Shown here piece after piece: positions 36,419 through 49,837 of a DNA stretch of 64,000 nt. The notes beneath the pieces are model-generated. The model had not been told where the DNA came from and made no database searches. It saw only the letters and a list, made by a program, of their open reading frames with translations. The position numbers and the translations under genes were made by a program. The stretch is from Astropecten irregularis (lineage: Eukaryota; Echinodermata; Asteroidea; Paxillosida; Astropectinidae), in the NCBI GenBank assembly GCA_963971285.1, contig OZ020247.1:12854614-12918613 (forward strand), written 5' to 3'. Within the stretch, counting starts at the first letter, position 1. Each line of letters begins with the position of its first letter.

Positions 36419-39400
36419 AGATCACGCAGATGACGCACACTAGAGTACAAGCCGACATCACTGCCAGCAGGGGTGACCCCCTTCACAATAACCCCCTCTC
36501 CCCCTAAAATCGCCGGCCACAACCCCTGGCAAATATTTTAAGGACTGTGTGCAGCGAAGTCAATGCACACCGCAACTTATTTTGTATCCAAAAAAGAATC
36601 ATTTTTGAATAAAAGACAGCCTTGACCCGATTTAAAGTTGACAAAATACATGTCGGTATTAAAGTGGCTTTTTAGTATATAAGCCTACCCTCCTGTATAT
36701 ACAACACACGTTCACATCAAGACACACTCCCCTCGAATATACGACCCCTTTCATGAATGCCAAATCGGTTTCTGATATCCAGAATAATCTTTTTTTTTTC
36801 TCTGTCTCTCTGGTCTCCATAAATTTGGTATTCTTGTTTCCCTCTTCTTTCATATTATTATCATTGACGGCGTTAAAATGAAATATGTTGGGTATTGTGT
36901 GGGTCTTTTTTTTTGCACTGGGATTAAATATACCACGGGGTTGGTGGTGTAGTATCATTGCTCAGATCAATCAATGGACAGACCATTTGGGGCTATATAG
37001 GCCCTTTGTGCTGGATTGGAGAACACGGCCCCCAATGAGTGAAATGACCGGAAACATAATGCAAAAGAGATTTTATTTATATGATTTATGGGCGTGCAGA
37101 GCGCTGAGAAAGAAAAGAAAAGAAAGCAAAGAAAAGGCTGGAAAAAAAAAACACCGGTGTATTTTTTAACGGTAGCAGGTTTACCGATTCAACACTTCAG
37201 CGTTGTTGTTTGTCAAAAAGGGGGATATATCCTTGAAAAGGGGTGAGCTTAGGTGGTTTTTGTTATGAGTGTTTTTCTACTTAAATGTCTCCAAAACTAG
37301 TAGCTAAATTGCACACAATGGGCATAATTGTGTGCAAAATGAACGGTCGATTTAATAGCCAAGTCGACTTGTTGCGCCTTTGCGGGAGAAGTTTCATTGA
37401 ACACATTGGCCCGGGTTCAATTGCAACATGCATCATCTATCTTGAAAAGAACCCGGCACAAAAAAACTCCACACCAGACAACGACATAAAGTCGACCGTT
37501 AAAAAATATGTCTGTACATAAAATATGAATCGCGCATTGTGTACGCGTTAAGTCGACTTTTGCACGTAGGCTCAACGCGATAACAATGACTGTTTTCCTT
37601 CCGTCGTTTTGTTTCCATTGTTGATGAAAAATGTTACTCGGGTAAAGTCGCCGAAAGTTGAACCCTTTCTTGAATGGCTTACTGGCTTTTTAGAAATAGA
37701 ATAGTTTTACCAAAAAAAAAAAAGTACAACATGTGAAACGTATATTGATGATGTGAAATTATGATAAACGTCCTTAATCTTGATCAATGGAAAGACTGAT
37801 CCACGGGTGAACTGATTTAATATTACAAAAGCGGTCCAAACCATTATCATGTTGCAATATAAACTACCCATTTGTAACAAACTGGAGGGCACTATATCAA
37901 AATGACAGCCTATAACTTAAGCGGTGTTTTTCAAATCTAAGTACTTGTTCTGTACTAGCTTGGTGTTCACTTTTAAAACCAGTACTGTTATGCACAACGG
38001 GAAAGACATACTTTACTTCAAGCCTTGTGTGCAAAACGTCTTGGAGGAAAACGGCGACCGATTCGGACAGGAACTGTCAAGTTTTATTGCCGGATTCGAC
38101 ATCTTAGCGACACAAAAGCTGGGGTATTGTGTGAGCTAGCCGCGGGCGCCAAAAAAAAAAGAACTTGGGCCCCGGAGTTTTGATTTGAGCGCGACCGGGA
38201 GATGGACGATGCCGTGACGGGGGTCGATTCAGACGGGGTTGGAACGACGGGCGCTCTCGCTGAGCCTGATCCGCCACCGTGGTCCCACCTCGGTAAAGTT
38301 TTGGTATTTTTTTTCTTCTTTTGAAGAACCAGTGCCGATGTTTGTGTTTCAAATTCACTTTCATTGGCGTGATGGCTGACACACCTCCAGAAATATTATA
38401 ACATTTCTGAAGGGAAAAAGACGACATCGAGAACAAGAAAGTAATTTTCTTCATAATAATAAAAAAAGGTTGTTTTTTTTAATAATAATAATATAATTTG
38501 CGATTCTTGGGAAAAAAATGGGAATAGGCCTTGAAGCCTGGTGTTTACCTTGAGCATTAGTCATGCCAATTAATATTTAATCTCATTATCAATTGCGTGA
38601 AGTATAATTCATTGATCTCGGTATTTAAATCACGACTATAGATGACATGTGAAACATAATGATCAAACCTAATGAGCAGATATCAAGCTTGGACATAAAA
38701 CCTTTTCTGCCAATACTTTTATCAACATCTGTTGTGAAGGTCAAAACTCAAAACATATTACTTAAGCAATTTAATGGAGAGTGGTTTTGTACAAAATGAC
38801 ACCTGTTTCACTATAGCTTTTAAAAATTAAACAAAAAGTGCTCAAGCACTCCCAACAATTGGAACAATGATGTTCATTAAACGACTCTTTAAGTAAAAGA
38901 GTAAATGGAAAAACTCACAAAATAACAAGAGTGCGAAGTTGATGATTTTTGTTTCATAATTTCGGGTGAATTTCAGCGTGGGAATTTGTATACACAGGGG
39001 CTCTAAGCCATAACGATGCACTTACACGCAGACACGCTTAACAGCCGCTCATTTGACTGGAACGAAAATTATTTCTTTTTTTTCAACGCGCCATTAACCA
39101 CTAAGTCCGCGACTCCGTTTTCAAAAAGGACCCAACCAAAAAGAAAAAAAAAGAGCAAAAAAAAAAAAACCTTAAATAGAAAGTTTTCCCAACAAATTTC
39201 AGAAGCAGCGGGTGGAGCATTATGAAATATGACCTTGCAAATAAGAGCTAGATCCTTGGAATCGTGACTGGTTCGCCAAGTTCACGCCGTATACCATGCG
39301 TTCACGGCAGGGGAGGCACGGGCTGCGTTGTGGCCCGTCCGACCGACAGCGCCGCCCGTCGTGATGACCAGGGTTAGCTCGGCTCGTGGTCGGTTAGACT

Positions 39401-40523
39401 TCCCCCGGCAAAATGACGACAAAAAAAGAAAGACCGAACGCCAATCGCGGGGAAAAAAGTACAAGTGCTCTAGGAAGTAAAAGAACACACACAAATATTG
39501 CAGACACTAACACACAGGAGAGCCTCAGGTATATACGGCGTTTATTATGAGACTTCAACCCTTAGGCTAGTTCAGACATTGCAGCATCGAAGATCACCGC
39601 TCTAGGCGTTCGTAGGCCAATACGCACACAAAAAACACAGCATCACACTGGATGAACGAAGAGTCTAAAATATCCAACTCGTTTGGGGAAGAGGGAAAGA
39701 TATATAGACGGGGAGGCAGGGCGAGTGCTTTGATTGTTTAAGGCTTGAGGGGTTCCCCCCCTCTCTTTTCTTTTGTCTTCTCATTTCTGCTTGGACACCC
39801 ATGTTAATTTACACTCTGTGCACGGCCGGGCGATTGTGAAGTGTCGCTCCCGGCAAAAAAAAAAATCAAGCAAATATCGCCGGTCGTTGTTTCTCCATCG
39901 AGTGCTGTATTGGATCTATCACAACATCACAACAAAATGGCTGCGATGTTCACGAGTGATAGCTATTATAAGGATGTTATTTGTTTGTTCAAAATGTTTG
40001 GCTTTTTTTCTGTCTTCAAAAAGCCGAATCGGCAATCACAATACGCAAACAACTAATGTCCGTTTGCCCTCCAGCTTAAATATTTCATTCAACTGGGTTT
40101 TTGTGTGGACAACTATTCTTCCATCTCCGACAGAAAACAAAAATAATTTTGAATGGATGATTATGCTGGGAAAACGTGATTTTCTCTGCGGATAAATATA
40201 ATATTTGTTTTCACCACAATTTTATCAGGGAATTATTTCCACGTTTCTTGTCAGAATAAAACATATTAAAATTACTTTAAGGGAAAAAAATGAATCGGAA
40301 TTTTTAAGTTCAGACGACAAAATTAAAGATGTCAGATTTTCGCTGTGTATTTCACATTGACTAGCGTGTAAATAATCCTAATATCATGAAATGACTTAAA
40401 ATTATAAATATATTTTAACAAAATTATAAAACAAAAATAAATATCATTTCATCAGTTTACGATTCCTTCTAAATTCATCACTTCCACTAGCCTATCATTT
40501 TGAATATTGGCATGTTGGTCATA

Positions 40524-40763
40524 TTTAAGGGTATAATACATGATTGGCAATGGTCACAGAACATCACTCAACACTCACACTTTGTATAAGCCAATATGTA
40601 CATTTGGTTTACTAGTTTTGAATAAATACACCGTTTCAGGCGCAAATATGTTTACAGTATGTTTCTACCACTACCATCTTCATACCCTGAAAGCCTAGTA
40701 CGAAAATCTGTGAACATGTCTAATTGGGTACGGTATAAATGTTTGGGTATCCTACTGTACCTT
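40524..40763 (-). mobile_element. Family C element, internally deleted
   Basis: Left TTAAGGGTATAATACATGAT, right GGTATCCTACTGTACCTTGA. The central ATCTGAGTCACGAGAAAAT and GATC loop region is absent. Confidence 0.75.
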
Positions 40764-42277
40764 GAAATTGAAACTAAAAATAAAGCATGCAGGTAGATCG
40801 AATCACGCATTTTTTCATTCTATTTATTATTATTTTGTCAAGGGTTAAATTAGCTTTCGTACTAAAGCATGAACTTTCATCTGTGTTACAAATGAAGTTC
40901 CGATGAAGGTTAATAAGGCTAGGAAACGTCCCCAAAACCTGCCAAATTAATGAAATTTCCTCCCGATATTGAATAAACGACTCTTGCATTGACACGGCAA
41001 ATTAATTTTATGGAGTACTTTTTTTTATTATGCTGAGTTATACGAACGTGTCACGTCACCAGCCCGCTAATGCACCTGTTTTTTGTCGGGAACATTTCCC
41101 CCATTGGGCATGAAACAGCCGTAGGAAGTTCTAGGACGTGGAGATGAAGAAGATGATGACAAAAAGCGCGCTTTCTATAGTCTCAGCATTTGGATATCTC
41201 TCTGTAGAACTTTTTACATCTGCCGAGGAAATTACTCGGTGGTGGTATGCAACGGGGCGATCGATGCGCTGGCCCGGTACCTCGATCGCCCGACTCCGTC
41301 CGACCGAGACACGCTCGCACCAGCTGCCCCTGATCTCCGCTGCCACTCGCCCGTCAATTTCCACCTGATTTCTGGTCTGAATTCGGAGCTATTGTTTTGC
41401 CTGCTTCCACTACATCCTGGCGATAAGTGAACCAGATATAAAACATCATCCCTCACGTTCTCCCTTATCCTATCCCCCCTCCGTCCTCCCCCCTGAAGAA
41501 AACACGACATTTCATCATCACAAGGACTCAAAAACAAAACCCTTTTTCCGGTTTCTGTTGTTTGGAGGTAAAACATCTCTTGATTTGGAGATTAAATTTT
41601 ATAGGCGGTTTGAACTGGCACGATAGCGACACGTACAATACGGACGGACAAATAATACTGAGTCATGAATCACATCATAGGCCTACGTAGCAACAGAGAA
41701 AAAGCGCAAAGGCTTACAATCATTATCAAGCAGACACGTATGATGTTGCTTCGTCTATATAAAACAACAACTGAGTCAAGGATACAGAAACAAAGGCTAC
41801 AGTTCTTGAATTATTAACAGCTTAAATGTATGCAGAGGCATGGGTGAGAACAGTCACTTTTGCAGCATGAAGCAAATGCAATAGAAATCACGATATAGAT
41901 CAAGACAATGGGTGAGGTTTGACTTTGAAAGTAGGGCCTATATTATACACAGCGAGGCATGCAGAGAAATTAAAGTGTTATCAATGATGATTCTTGGTGA
42001 GCATCCCAGATTTATCTCATCAGAATCTCCCTCCGTGTGTGATGATGCACGCTTGGGCAAGGGACGCAACGTGTTTGATTGATGCGGAGTTACTATGGAA
42101 ACACACACTGAGACGAAAGATGGCGCGGATGCTACCACAGTATATACATGATAAGAGAACTGCATGCAAGGCGATGTGTTTGCGAGATGAAAATGGCTAT
42201 CGTTGATAAAATTTGAGAAGTTGTATATAAGGGGGTAGCATGAAGTGAAGTGATAGTCCGTAGCAAAAATTAAATCC

Positions 42278-42824
42278 GGGGCCAATTTCATAGAGCTGCT
42301 TAGCACAAAAATTCGCTATAAGCATGACATTTCTGTCTTAATAAAAACAGGATTAACAACCGAATGTCAAGGGCCCAATTTCATGGAATCCGTTACGGCC
42401 TTTTTTGTGCTTACGGGCACTGCTTTGCATGAAATCTATTTCATGGAATCCGTAAGCAAGAGCTTTCGGTTAGCGAAGAATTTCTAGGGTAACCGTGATC
42501 ATTTTCTGCTAACGTGCTGTCGTATGCATGCTGCACAAATTCCTTGCTTACCGTTACCAAGAGGAAACTCTTCCGTGAAATATGCTAACAGTAACAAAAA
42601 AAAGTCTGCTACCGTAAGCGAAGAAATTTTGCTATAAACGGTAACGGATTCCATGAAATTGGGCCCATGTGTTGTGTATCACTTGCAATTGTTCTTTGGC
42701 TGTTGTTCGCTGACCATGACACGAATATCAAATCGAATTTTCGATGGTGGTTTGTTTTATTGGACAAAAGCCATTTTTGTGCTAAGAATTTTTTTTGTGC
42801 TAAGCAGCTCTATGAAATTGGCCC
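42278..42824. mobile_element. Family F element split by another element
   Basis: Left part 42278-42370 and right part 42667-42824 join to a normal family F layout (ends GGGGCCAATTTCATAGAGCT and AGCTCTATGAAATTGGCCC). The 296 bp between them is a different element. Confidence 0.75.
42371..42666. mobile_element. Palindromic element nested in family F
   Basis: Ends GGGCCCAATTTCATGGAATC and its mirror GATTCCATGAAATTGGGCCC. The subterminal CCGTTAC/GTAACGG and inner CCGTAAGC/GCTTACCG motifs are also inverted. It interrupts the AACCGAATGTC-ATGTGTTGTG segment of the host. Confidence 0.75.
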
Positions 42825-43832
42825 AGGACTATTGTAGCCTCTTTCCAAGGCTATTAGTACTTTGCGTGGCATCCCCAGACGAACCCGCCCATCTGTGCTG
42901 TACAGACAATAATGCCATCCACCTCAACAAGCCGAACAGAGCCTAAACTTCCAATCCCTCCTTCCAAAAAAAATAAATAATTGACCAATTACTGGTAATT
43001 TTCCCAGTCACTTTATGAAAATTGACCGGTCGGGCTAAGCACAATGGCCCGTGGGTTACGGACGTACGGGCTCACCCGTAGAACATAATCGGGGACGGCA
43101 TCAATAATTGAGTATTACCGGGGTCGAAGGGTTCTTGGAGGACCGCGTCGGTACCCCATCAAACGGGCCGAACTGATACCGTGTTTTGTTAAGAGAGACA
43201 CCCTTTTGAAAGAGGGGCTAACAAAAACGACAACTGTATCGTTTCGATCCGTTTCCTGGCCGGGGTCTTGTTGGAGAGCGGCACAGGCGGCTTGCGCTTT
43301 GCTTCGTCAAGGATTATTTCAGAGGTGTTATAAGTCGGGGAATATTACTATGAGACTTCGGCAGTGTTTTTGTCTCCTACACAGCGCGCATGCAATCGTC
43401 CTAGCTCCCAAGACATCAGAAAAAGACCAGAGAGAAACCGGTTCTCAATAAAGAGACGGAGATCCAGTTGTCCTTTCATGGAAACTCAGAGCAGTGAGAC
43501 TGGGAGAGGTTAAAAAACAGAATGAAACCTGACAGACTGCATGAGTTGAAAAGGATCAAGAGGGAGAAAAAAATCTTTATGCCAAGATGAAAAGGATCCC
43601 GAGTATCTATTTAATTAAAGTTTAAAGAGGCCCTTTTGTTGGCCCGCAGACGGGTGTTTTGAAAAGGCTGATGGCCTCAACTTTTGACGTAAACGGTTTG
43701 GCTTCTGAAACTTACCCGACCAATTAAATGTTATGCAAGAACATTTTGGAGGTGGGGACTGGGGAGGGGGCTTGGGAACTGATTCCCATGAAGTAGCTTT
43801 GCAAACGTAGACAATTCAGACCGATTTCAAGA

Positions 43833-43991
43833 AAGATTTGAGGCTTTGCATGGTGACAATTGGTATATGTGGATCGGTTTGCGAAAACACCATGTAAGAA
43901 TCGTTCGTACTTTCGCACTTCTTATTTCGTTCGCACTCGCATATAAGGTCTCAACGTTTCGACTGGCCTGCTCTACTCATCATCAGGAGAC
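43833..43991 (-). ncRNA. Hammerhead-bearing dispersed repeat, copy 3 (best stem I)
   Basis: On the minus strand 43991-43948 reads GTCTC, CTGATGA, a loop-containing stem II, GAAA, CGTT, GAGAC. GTCTC and GAGAC are perfectly complementary and form stem I. In hammerhead numbering ACGU supplies a 2-bp palindromic stem III (A15.1-U16.1 and C-G), with U as the cleavage-site base. The upstream part, TTTGAGGCTTTGCATGGTGA through CACCATGTAAGAATCG, matches copies 1 and 2. This minimal stem III resembles hammerheads reported from Penelope-like elements. Confidence 0.45.
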
Positions 43992-44316
43992 ATCCACTGG
44001 GAAGGCTGATCAGACAAGATCTATTAGGATTTTTAAAATATTAAAAGAGTACTTTTCGAAAATGTCTGGCTCTTTTAATCATCGAGCCTCGTTTTTTCTC
44101 CCCCAATGCAAACTAAACTAAACATCTGCTAAACATTTTTAAACATCACCAAAAATTGCCCCAGATTAGAAAATCCGCTGGCGATATACAAGTGCAACTT
44201 GACAGCAACGCAACGTCATAAAGTCTATAAAGCAGCAAATTAGCGATGTGCGCGCGTACGCGATGCGTGATCAGTCATGTCGTGTGTACTATTGGAGTCA
44301 TCTTCATATCTGACTG

Positions 44317-44368
44317 GGGAGGTTGGTGGGGGAGGGGGTGTGGGGGGGGGGGGGGGGGGGGTAGGGGC
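44317..44368 (+). repeat. G-rich tract with a long uninterrupted G run
   Basis: GGGGAGGTTGGTGGGGGAGG followed by a run of about 22 G. G4-capable; run length is likely uncertain in sequencing. Confidence 0.6.
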
Positions 44369-45362
44369 AAGAGACAGTGCATTTTACACCTCACACACGG
44401 CAGGATTCGCGGATGGACCCGACCAGATGGTAAGCCTAGAAAAACTCTATAAATATTTAATCCCCCCCATGCACCCCTTCCGATGTTCAAATATTAATAA
44501 CTCCAGTTCAGCAGGGGCATTTTTCTCCTATGATATATTTATGACATCTTAAAGTCAAACACTTTGCCGCGCGGTTAATGTAACATCCGGTAGAATGGTT
44601 CGCCCTATATATTATATCATATAGGGCCTACAGACTTACTTCTAAATCGACTTGCACTTTTCTTCTTCTTCTTCTTCTAAAATGTCGTCGTCTTTTTTTT
44701 TCATTATACTTTGACATGATTCTTTTGTGAGAGATGCTTTTCGTGGCGTGGTGCAACTCTCAGATACGGGAGGGTGTACCGTCTCTACTGTCGGTGTCTA
44801 ATGATTCATTTCACGCTGCATTGCACCACTAATGTGCCGTCCGGACCCTCCTTGCAAAAGAGAACAATAACCTCAACCCCTCACGGGAGAAGGGCCTTAT
44901 GGGTCCCCCTGGCCGCCCTTAATCGCCCCTCTCTTAACCGATGTCGATGGCCGGCTTATACACGGAGCCTTCGGTCTCATTTTAAAGGGATTACGTCCGT
45001 GCACGCCTTTTCATTGATTGGATAACCGGATAATGTAGGATAAGTAAGCGACTGTATGATTCGCACAAAAAAACCTTTAGAGCTCCGCTGGGAAGGGTGA
45101 TCATTGGGCACCGGATCAGAGCCTAACTATATTTCGAGCCGCTTTTTATGATTTCCGATGATAACTGCCCTATTTATTCCGCGAAAGTGACCAACCATAA
45201 AAATGCCATCAACCAACTCGATATCACACAACTACATGTAATAGCATGTCACGCCTTGAATAATACGAGGTCTCATCAATATAGAAAAAGAAAAATGCAT
45301 TCTATTACAATTCGCGTAATGCTCTCCTACAAACTTTCTCACACAACCAAATTAATCACCTT

Positions 45363-45590
45363 TCCCAAACCTCGGCTCAGGCTACGGCTTCGTCTCTCAG
45401 TCAACCATATGCTGAAAATATAGGTTGTGTTTTTCCATTGAAGCTGAAGCTCTGTTTTCCTTTTCAAACCAGAGAATCTACTTCAGAACCGCAGCCAAAA
45501 GCCTCTATTTTGATACCAGTTATTTTAGAATGGATGCAAGAAATGGAGCCAGAGCCGAAGCCGAGGTTTGGAAAAGGCCCACGAAATATG
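45363..45590. mobile_element. Family E element
   Basis: Shares CATATGCTGAAAATATAGGT, GAAGCTGAAGCTCTGTTTTC and ACTTCAGAACCGCAGCCAAA with 7935-8174. Its subterminal parts are the inverted CCTCGGCTCAGGCTACGGCT and AGCCGAAGCCGAGG. Confidence 0.7.
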
Positions 45591-46522
45591 AAGGCCTTTT
45601 CAAGAACGATCTTGCTAGGATCAAAATGCCAGACCCTCCTATATAACACCGAACAACTCTGATTGACTACATTAATTATGCTGTTAAAATCATGCAAACT
45701 TTCATTGGACTTTGAAATGTCTTTGGAATGTATCAATATCACAAATTAATCTATTGAGTTTTGTTAAATTGTTTCCGAAAAAAAAAAACACACCTCAAAA
45801 ACAGCCTTTACCGTACGCAGTGTCATATTGGAATATTTGTGTCTGCTGCTATTTCAATCAAAATCCCTCAAAATTTGATCAATCATCGACAAGGCATGAA
45901 AAACACGTCTCAATGGCGGCATACTATCAAAGGCCCACACAACGTGACCTTTGACCCCTAACCGTCCTCGAACCCAGGTGTCCTGCGTAGCGGTTCGTGT
46001 ATAAAGGCCGCAGCCCACGCGCTCACCTCGCGCCCAAGAGTCATCTCTGCACAGACTTGTGTACGAAAAAAAAAAGTGAAGAAGAAAAAGAAAACTAGAT
46101 ATATTGAAAGAGAAAAGACGAGCCCTGCAGCGGTCGTCTACCCCTTGAGGAATGCTTAAGGATTGTAAGCACAAGGAAAGACAAGAAATCCAGTAGGAAC
46201 TGGAGAGAACGTCTAGCAAATCGAATTAATTCTAACCATCCCGTGTGCATGAAGTGATGGGCATTGGCGTGGTGTGAGGGCTGGGGCTATAGCAGTAGCT
46301 GGCAGGCGCGCAGACATGCACGATTACTGCTAAATCACAAGGAATGACAATTATGCAGCTAGATATACGAGGTGGCAGTGTGAGACCAACTGCAGCCCTT
46401 CTGTTCCAAACTCCAGAGCTCCAACTCGCGTATAAGTTTCTTAATCTCATCATTTCATTTGTACAAAAAAGCATTTAAGATGATGTCATTGTGACGTCAA
46501 AGATCACGTCAAATTCATTCCA

Positions 46523-46764
46523 GAGCCAATTCCATAGAGCGGCTTAAGCATGAAAAGTCTTCCTTGATCAAACCATGGAGGTAGAAATAGCCATAGATTG
46601 CCAACCAAAATGTTCATGTGACGTTTACTGCTTTTGACTTGTATTGGGCCATTGTTTGCTGAGCATTCACAGGGAGTTTAGGCTGGCATAGTGATTTCAT
46701 TTACCAAGATTTTTGGTGCTTAAGGAAATGTTGGTGCTTATAGCAGCTCTATGAAATTGGCCTC
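46523..46764. mobile_element. Diverged family F-like element
   Basis: Ends GAGCCAATTCCATAGAGCGG and AGCTCTATGAAATTGGCCTC. The interior (GGCCATTGTTTGCTGAGCAT) is only loosely like other copies, so it is an older or separate subfamily. Confidence 0.6.
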
Positions 46765-48082
46765 AGTTTGAAATTAAACTGAACATGCATGAATTTACGG
46801 GTAATTATTTTTCTCTTCTAAGAATTCTAAGAACAATATTTCGTTCAGTATGTATTGTATGACATCAGACAAGCAGAAGTCACTGGTAACCGTGTCTTCA
46901 CTGGTAACCACGAAAACAGTGAAATAACATCGTCCATACGGTGGGGGAACTTAAAACCGCATTTGAGTTATATCATAGAGCTGTTTGTAGCTCTATGGTT
47001 ATATCATGTTTCTTTGTAAACAGACCGGTGTTTTCGTTATGCAATCGTTTACCCTTGCTCAGAGAGCCCCATCAGAAAGCTGTCAGAAGCGGTTTCCGTT
47101 GTCAGGTCAGCGGGAAGGAGTTAGACCTACCGGATTCTGCTGAATTTGTTCAACTCCGGCCGACACGATTTGACTTTAATTTTCCCCCTTCTGCTGCAAC
47201 GACCGGGCCGCCCTCCCCAAACGCCGCATCTAGGCCTAACCTCCCCACCAGCAATAACATATAAACTGCCTCTCAGGCAAAAATAACCACGCGGAATAAT
47301 AAAAAAAACAGAAACAATACACATGTTTCAGTGTTGTAGTTTTGCAACAGCCTGAAGAGCTCCGACGGATTTAAGAAAAGAGTGAGAGAAAAAAAAGTTT
47401 CCAACCGAAAAGGTCCCGAGGCTTTTGAGCGGTATACAAGTCGACAAGTTGGGCGTGAGCGGCAGCTGGTTACAGGTTGAAGTTTTGGCTCGGGTAGGTA
47501 GGCCTACACCCTCGACCCGTGGTGGTGTCTGCCTCCAGCCTACGGGTGGGACGCGCCGGTTGACGGTAGGAATGTCTTGCCCGTATGGGGAGAACCTAAC
47601 TCCTTTGAAGTCACCGGTACCCTAGGGAGAAGCTAGTTGAGCTAGCTCTAGGGCCTCCCAAGTCTATACCTACAGGCTATCCCCTCTCCCCCTCTCTCTC
47701 TCTTGATACAAAACTACCATCCTAAGATCTTTCAGGATTAAGAAGGCGAGGTCAGAATAGTTTGAGGGTATACGCACATAGCCGAACCCAATTCAAAAGG
47801 GATGAAAGATTCTGGCGCGGATATGGGGATTCTACAAACTTGGAATGGTCTGGCATGCCGCGCCGAGAAGGTGGCGACAGGCTGGTAAATCCGCGCTTAA
47901 AACCCTGTGTATATTTTAAATATTTTGGCAGGCTCGGTGACAAACGCACATGGAAGTCAAGCACTACGATGACGACACATTACACAGTGTAGCTGATTCG
48001 CTGATATTATGATTACAAAACATGTCACACGGAAAAAAAGGTAAAGTTATCAGTGTGTGAAAAGCTACATCATCTTGAAATA

Positions 48083-48428
48083 TTAAAGGTAATATCATAC
48101 TTTGGTTTTTATCAAAGAAATGCACATTCATGGACAAAAATATCAAGACAGATACAGTAACAGTCATCTGTGACAATTTCAGTACCATACGGTGCTCACT
48201 TTTTGAGAAAACAGTGAAAAACAGCCACAGTATTTCTAAAGTCTCTTTTAAAAGATCAAAAAGATTTTGGGTCGTTGTTTGACTAATTTCTAGATAAATA
48301 CACCATTTCAGGCGGAAAGATTTTAACGGTATGTTTCTACCACCACCATCTTCATACCATGTAAGTTATACGTAGATCTGTGAACATTTCTGTTTTGGTT
48401 TCTTACCAAAGTATGGTACTACCTTTAA
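48083..48428 (+). mobile_element. Family A element in intron 3, near exon 3
   Basis: TTAA on both edges; the AGTCTTTTCTCTTTTATTTT block is shortened. Confidence 0.8.
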
Positions 48429-48842
48429 GGAGAAATAAGAAAGAACGGGCCCATATGAAGAGTGTGGTCTTTTGACGTGTATAAATTATCAAAAGGTAGC
48501 GGCAATGTCGTTAACAAGTGAAAACGGGAGTATTATTGTGATCGGACTGCCATCCCAAAGCCCCAATTCATTCTTTATGCACCCATTAGCCCTGAGATTT
48601 TATTTGATGCCGTGTATGTTACAGGCTACATTCTGCCTAAAATAGAATGTAGACAAGGAGAAATGCTTGTCGTGTGGGCCCCATAAAACACCCCTCACCT
48701 GCGCCATTAGAATCCAATCCAACATGGTGACGAAAAGAACAAGACAGCATTCCCACCTTATGGCGTGACGAAAATACCCCATGATAGGTTTACCGTGCCA
48801 GGACACGCCCATTTTGTCCTGATGTGTGGGTGTTTTTTTTTT

Positions 48843-49203
48843 TTAAGGTAGTATCATACTTTGGTAAGAAACCAAAATAGAAATGTTCACAGATTTACGT
48901 ATACAGGATATGAAGATGGTGGTGGTAGAAACATACCGTTAATATTTTTCCGCCTGAAATGGTGTATTTATCCAGAAATTACTTAAACAATGACCGAAAA
49001 TCTTTTTGATCTTTTAAAAGAGAAAAAAATAAAAGAGAAAAGAATTAAGAAATACTGTTGCTGTTTTTCACTGTTTTCTCTAAAAAATGAGCACCGTATG
49101 GGACTGACATTTTCACAGATGACTTTTACTGTATCTATCTCGATATGTTTGCCCATGAATCTGCATTTCTTCGACAAAAACCAAAGTATGATATTACCTT
49201 TAA
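48843..49203 (-). mobile_element. Family A element, 635 bp downstream of exon 3
   Basis: 361 bp, TTAA on both edges. Opposite in orientation to the copy at 48083, so the two are 415 bp apart and could pair in the pre-mRNA. Confidence 0.8.
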
Positions 49204-49837
49204 AGGGGGAGGGGTCGGTCATTTTTTTAACTGGGTAAAGTGAGCACGGGGAATCTGCGACACGGAATTGATTGGGTCTATGCTTTGAGACGCACCGTAC
49301 ACACATGCAGGTGTTGATGCAAGCACTGTGCAGTTCACGGAGCTGGCTATGTAAGCTGAGTTTGCTATAGAATATGTTTGCACTGCTGAATCTGAAACCA
49401 ACTCGACTGATCGGAGTCTAATTCCCTAGTGTGACAACCGTAGGAGACAACGTGTCACCAAGCAGTATCTTCTCGACACTATGACAGTCACCGTTTCAAC
49501 CGCATCATAGACCTATACTTTTTGTTTCAAGTGTCATCATTTCTTGATCAAAGTTGTATAAAAGTTTAAGAATGACAACTTTGGGTTTTGATTTCTGAAA
49601 TATCATAAATTATTGATAAAAAGTGCCGGCTAAGAATAACCGACTTAAAAAAAACAAAAATCGGAAATTGAAGATCGCACGACATGTGAGCTGTATATGA
49701 ACAGAATATTTATCGAAAGGTACATTTACGAAAAGTCGAAAAGAAAGCTGATGAAATGCACACAAGTAAAATAATATGAAAACCGATGGGATTTGAACAT
49801 TTCGAAATAAAGGAATCGAATTTGGTTGTTTTTTTAC

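Larger units (their letters stand above)
21483..49837 (-). other. Lhx1/5 intron 3 (28.4 kb) within the homeodomain
   Basis: Donor GTAAAA, acceptor CCCTCAG. Repeats are listed individually. The segments 22423-23057, 23206-24077, 24228-25003, 25280-26019, 26291-27365, 27776-28489, 28804-29972, 30327-31914, 32157-33291, 34404-35434, 36419-40523, 40764-42277, 42825-43832, 43992-44316, 44369-45362, 45591-46522 and 46765-48082 contain no recognised gene. GC-rich islands near 22640-22740, 26640-26960, 30960-31140, 38120-38290 and 39280-39420 stand out from the AT-rich background and are candidates for regulatory DNA or unrecognised exons. GTACGCTATTCC is repeated three times at 25621-25668. Enhancers are plausible in an intron this long but cannot be identified from one sequence. 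Confidence 0.75.

Noticed and set aside
47460-47990. Non-AT-rich block that looks like part of a long retroelement leader
   Set aside because: I could not match it to a family, and no reverse transcriptase or endonuclease motif is present.
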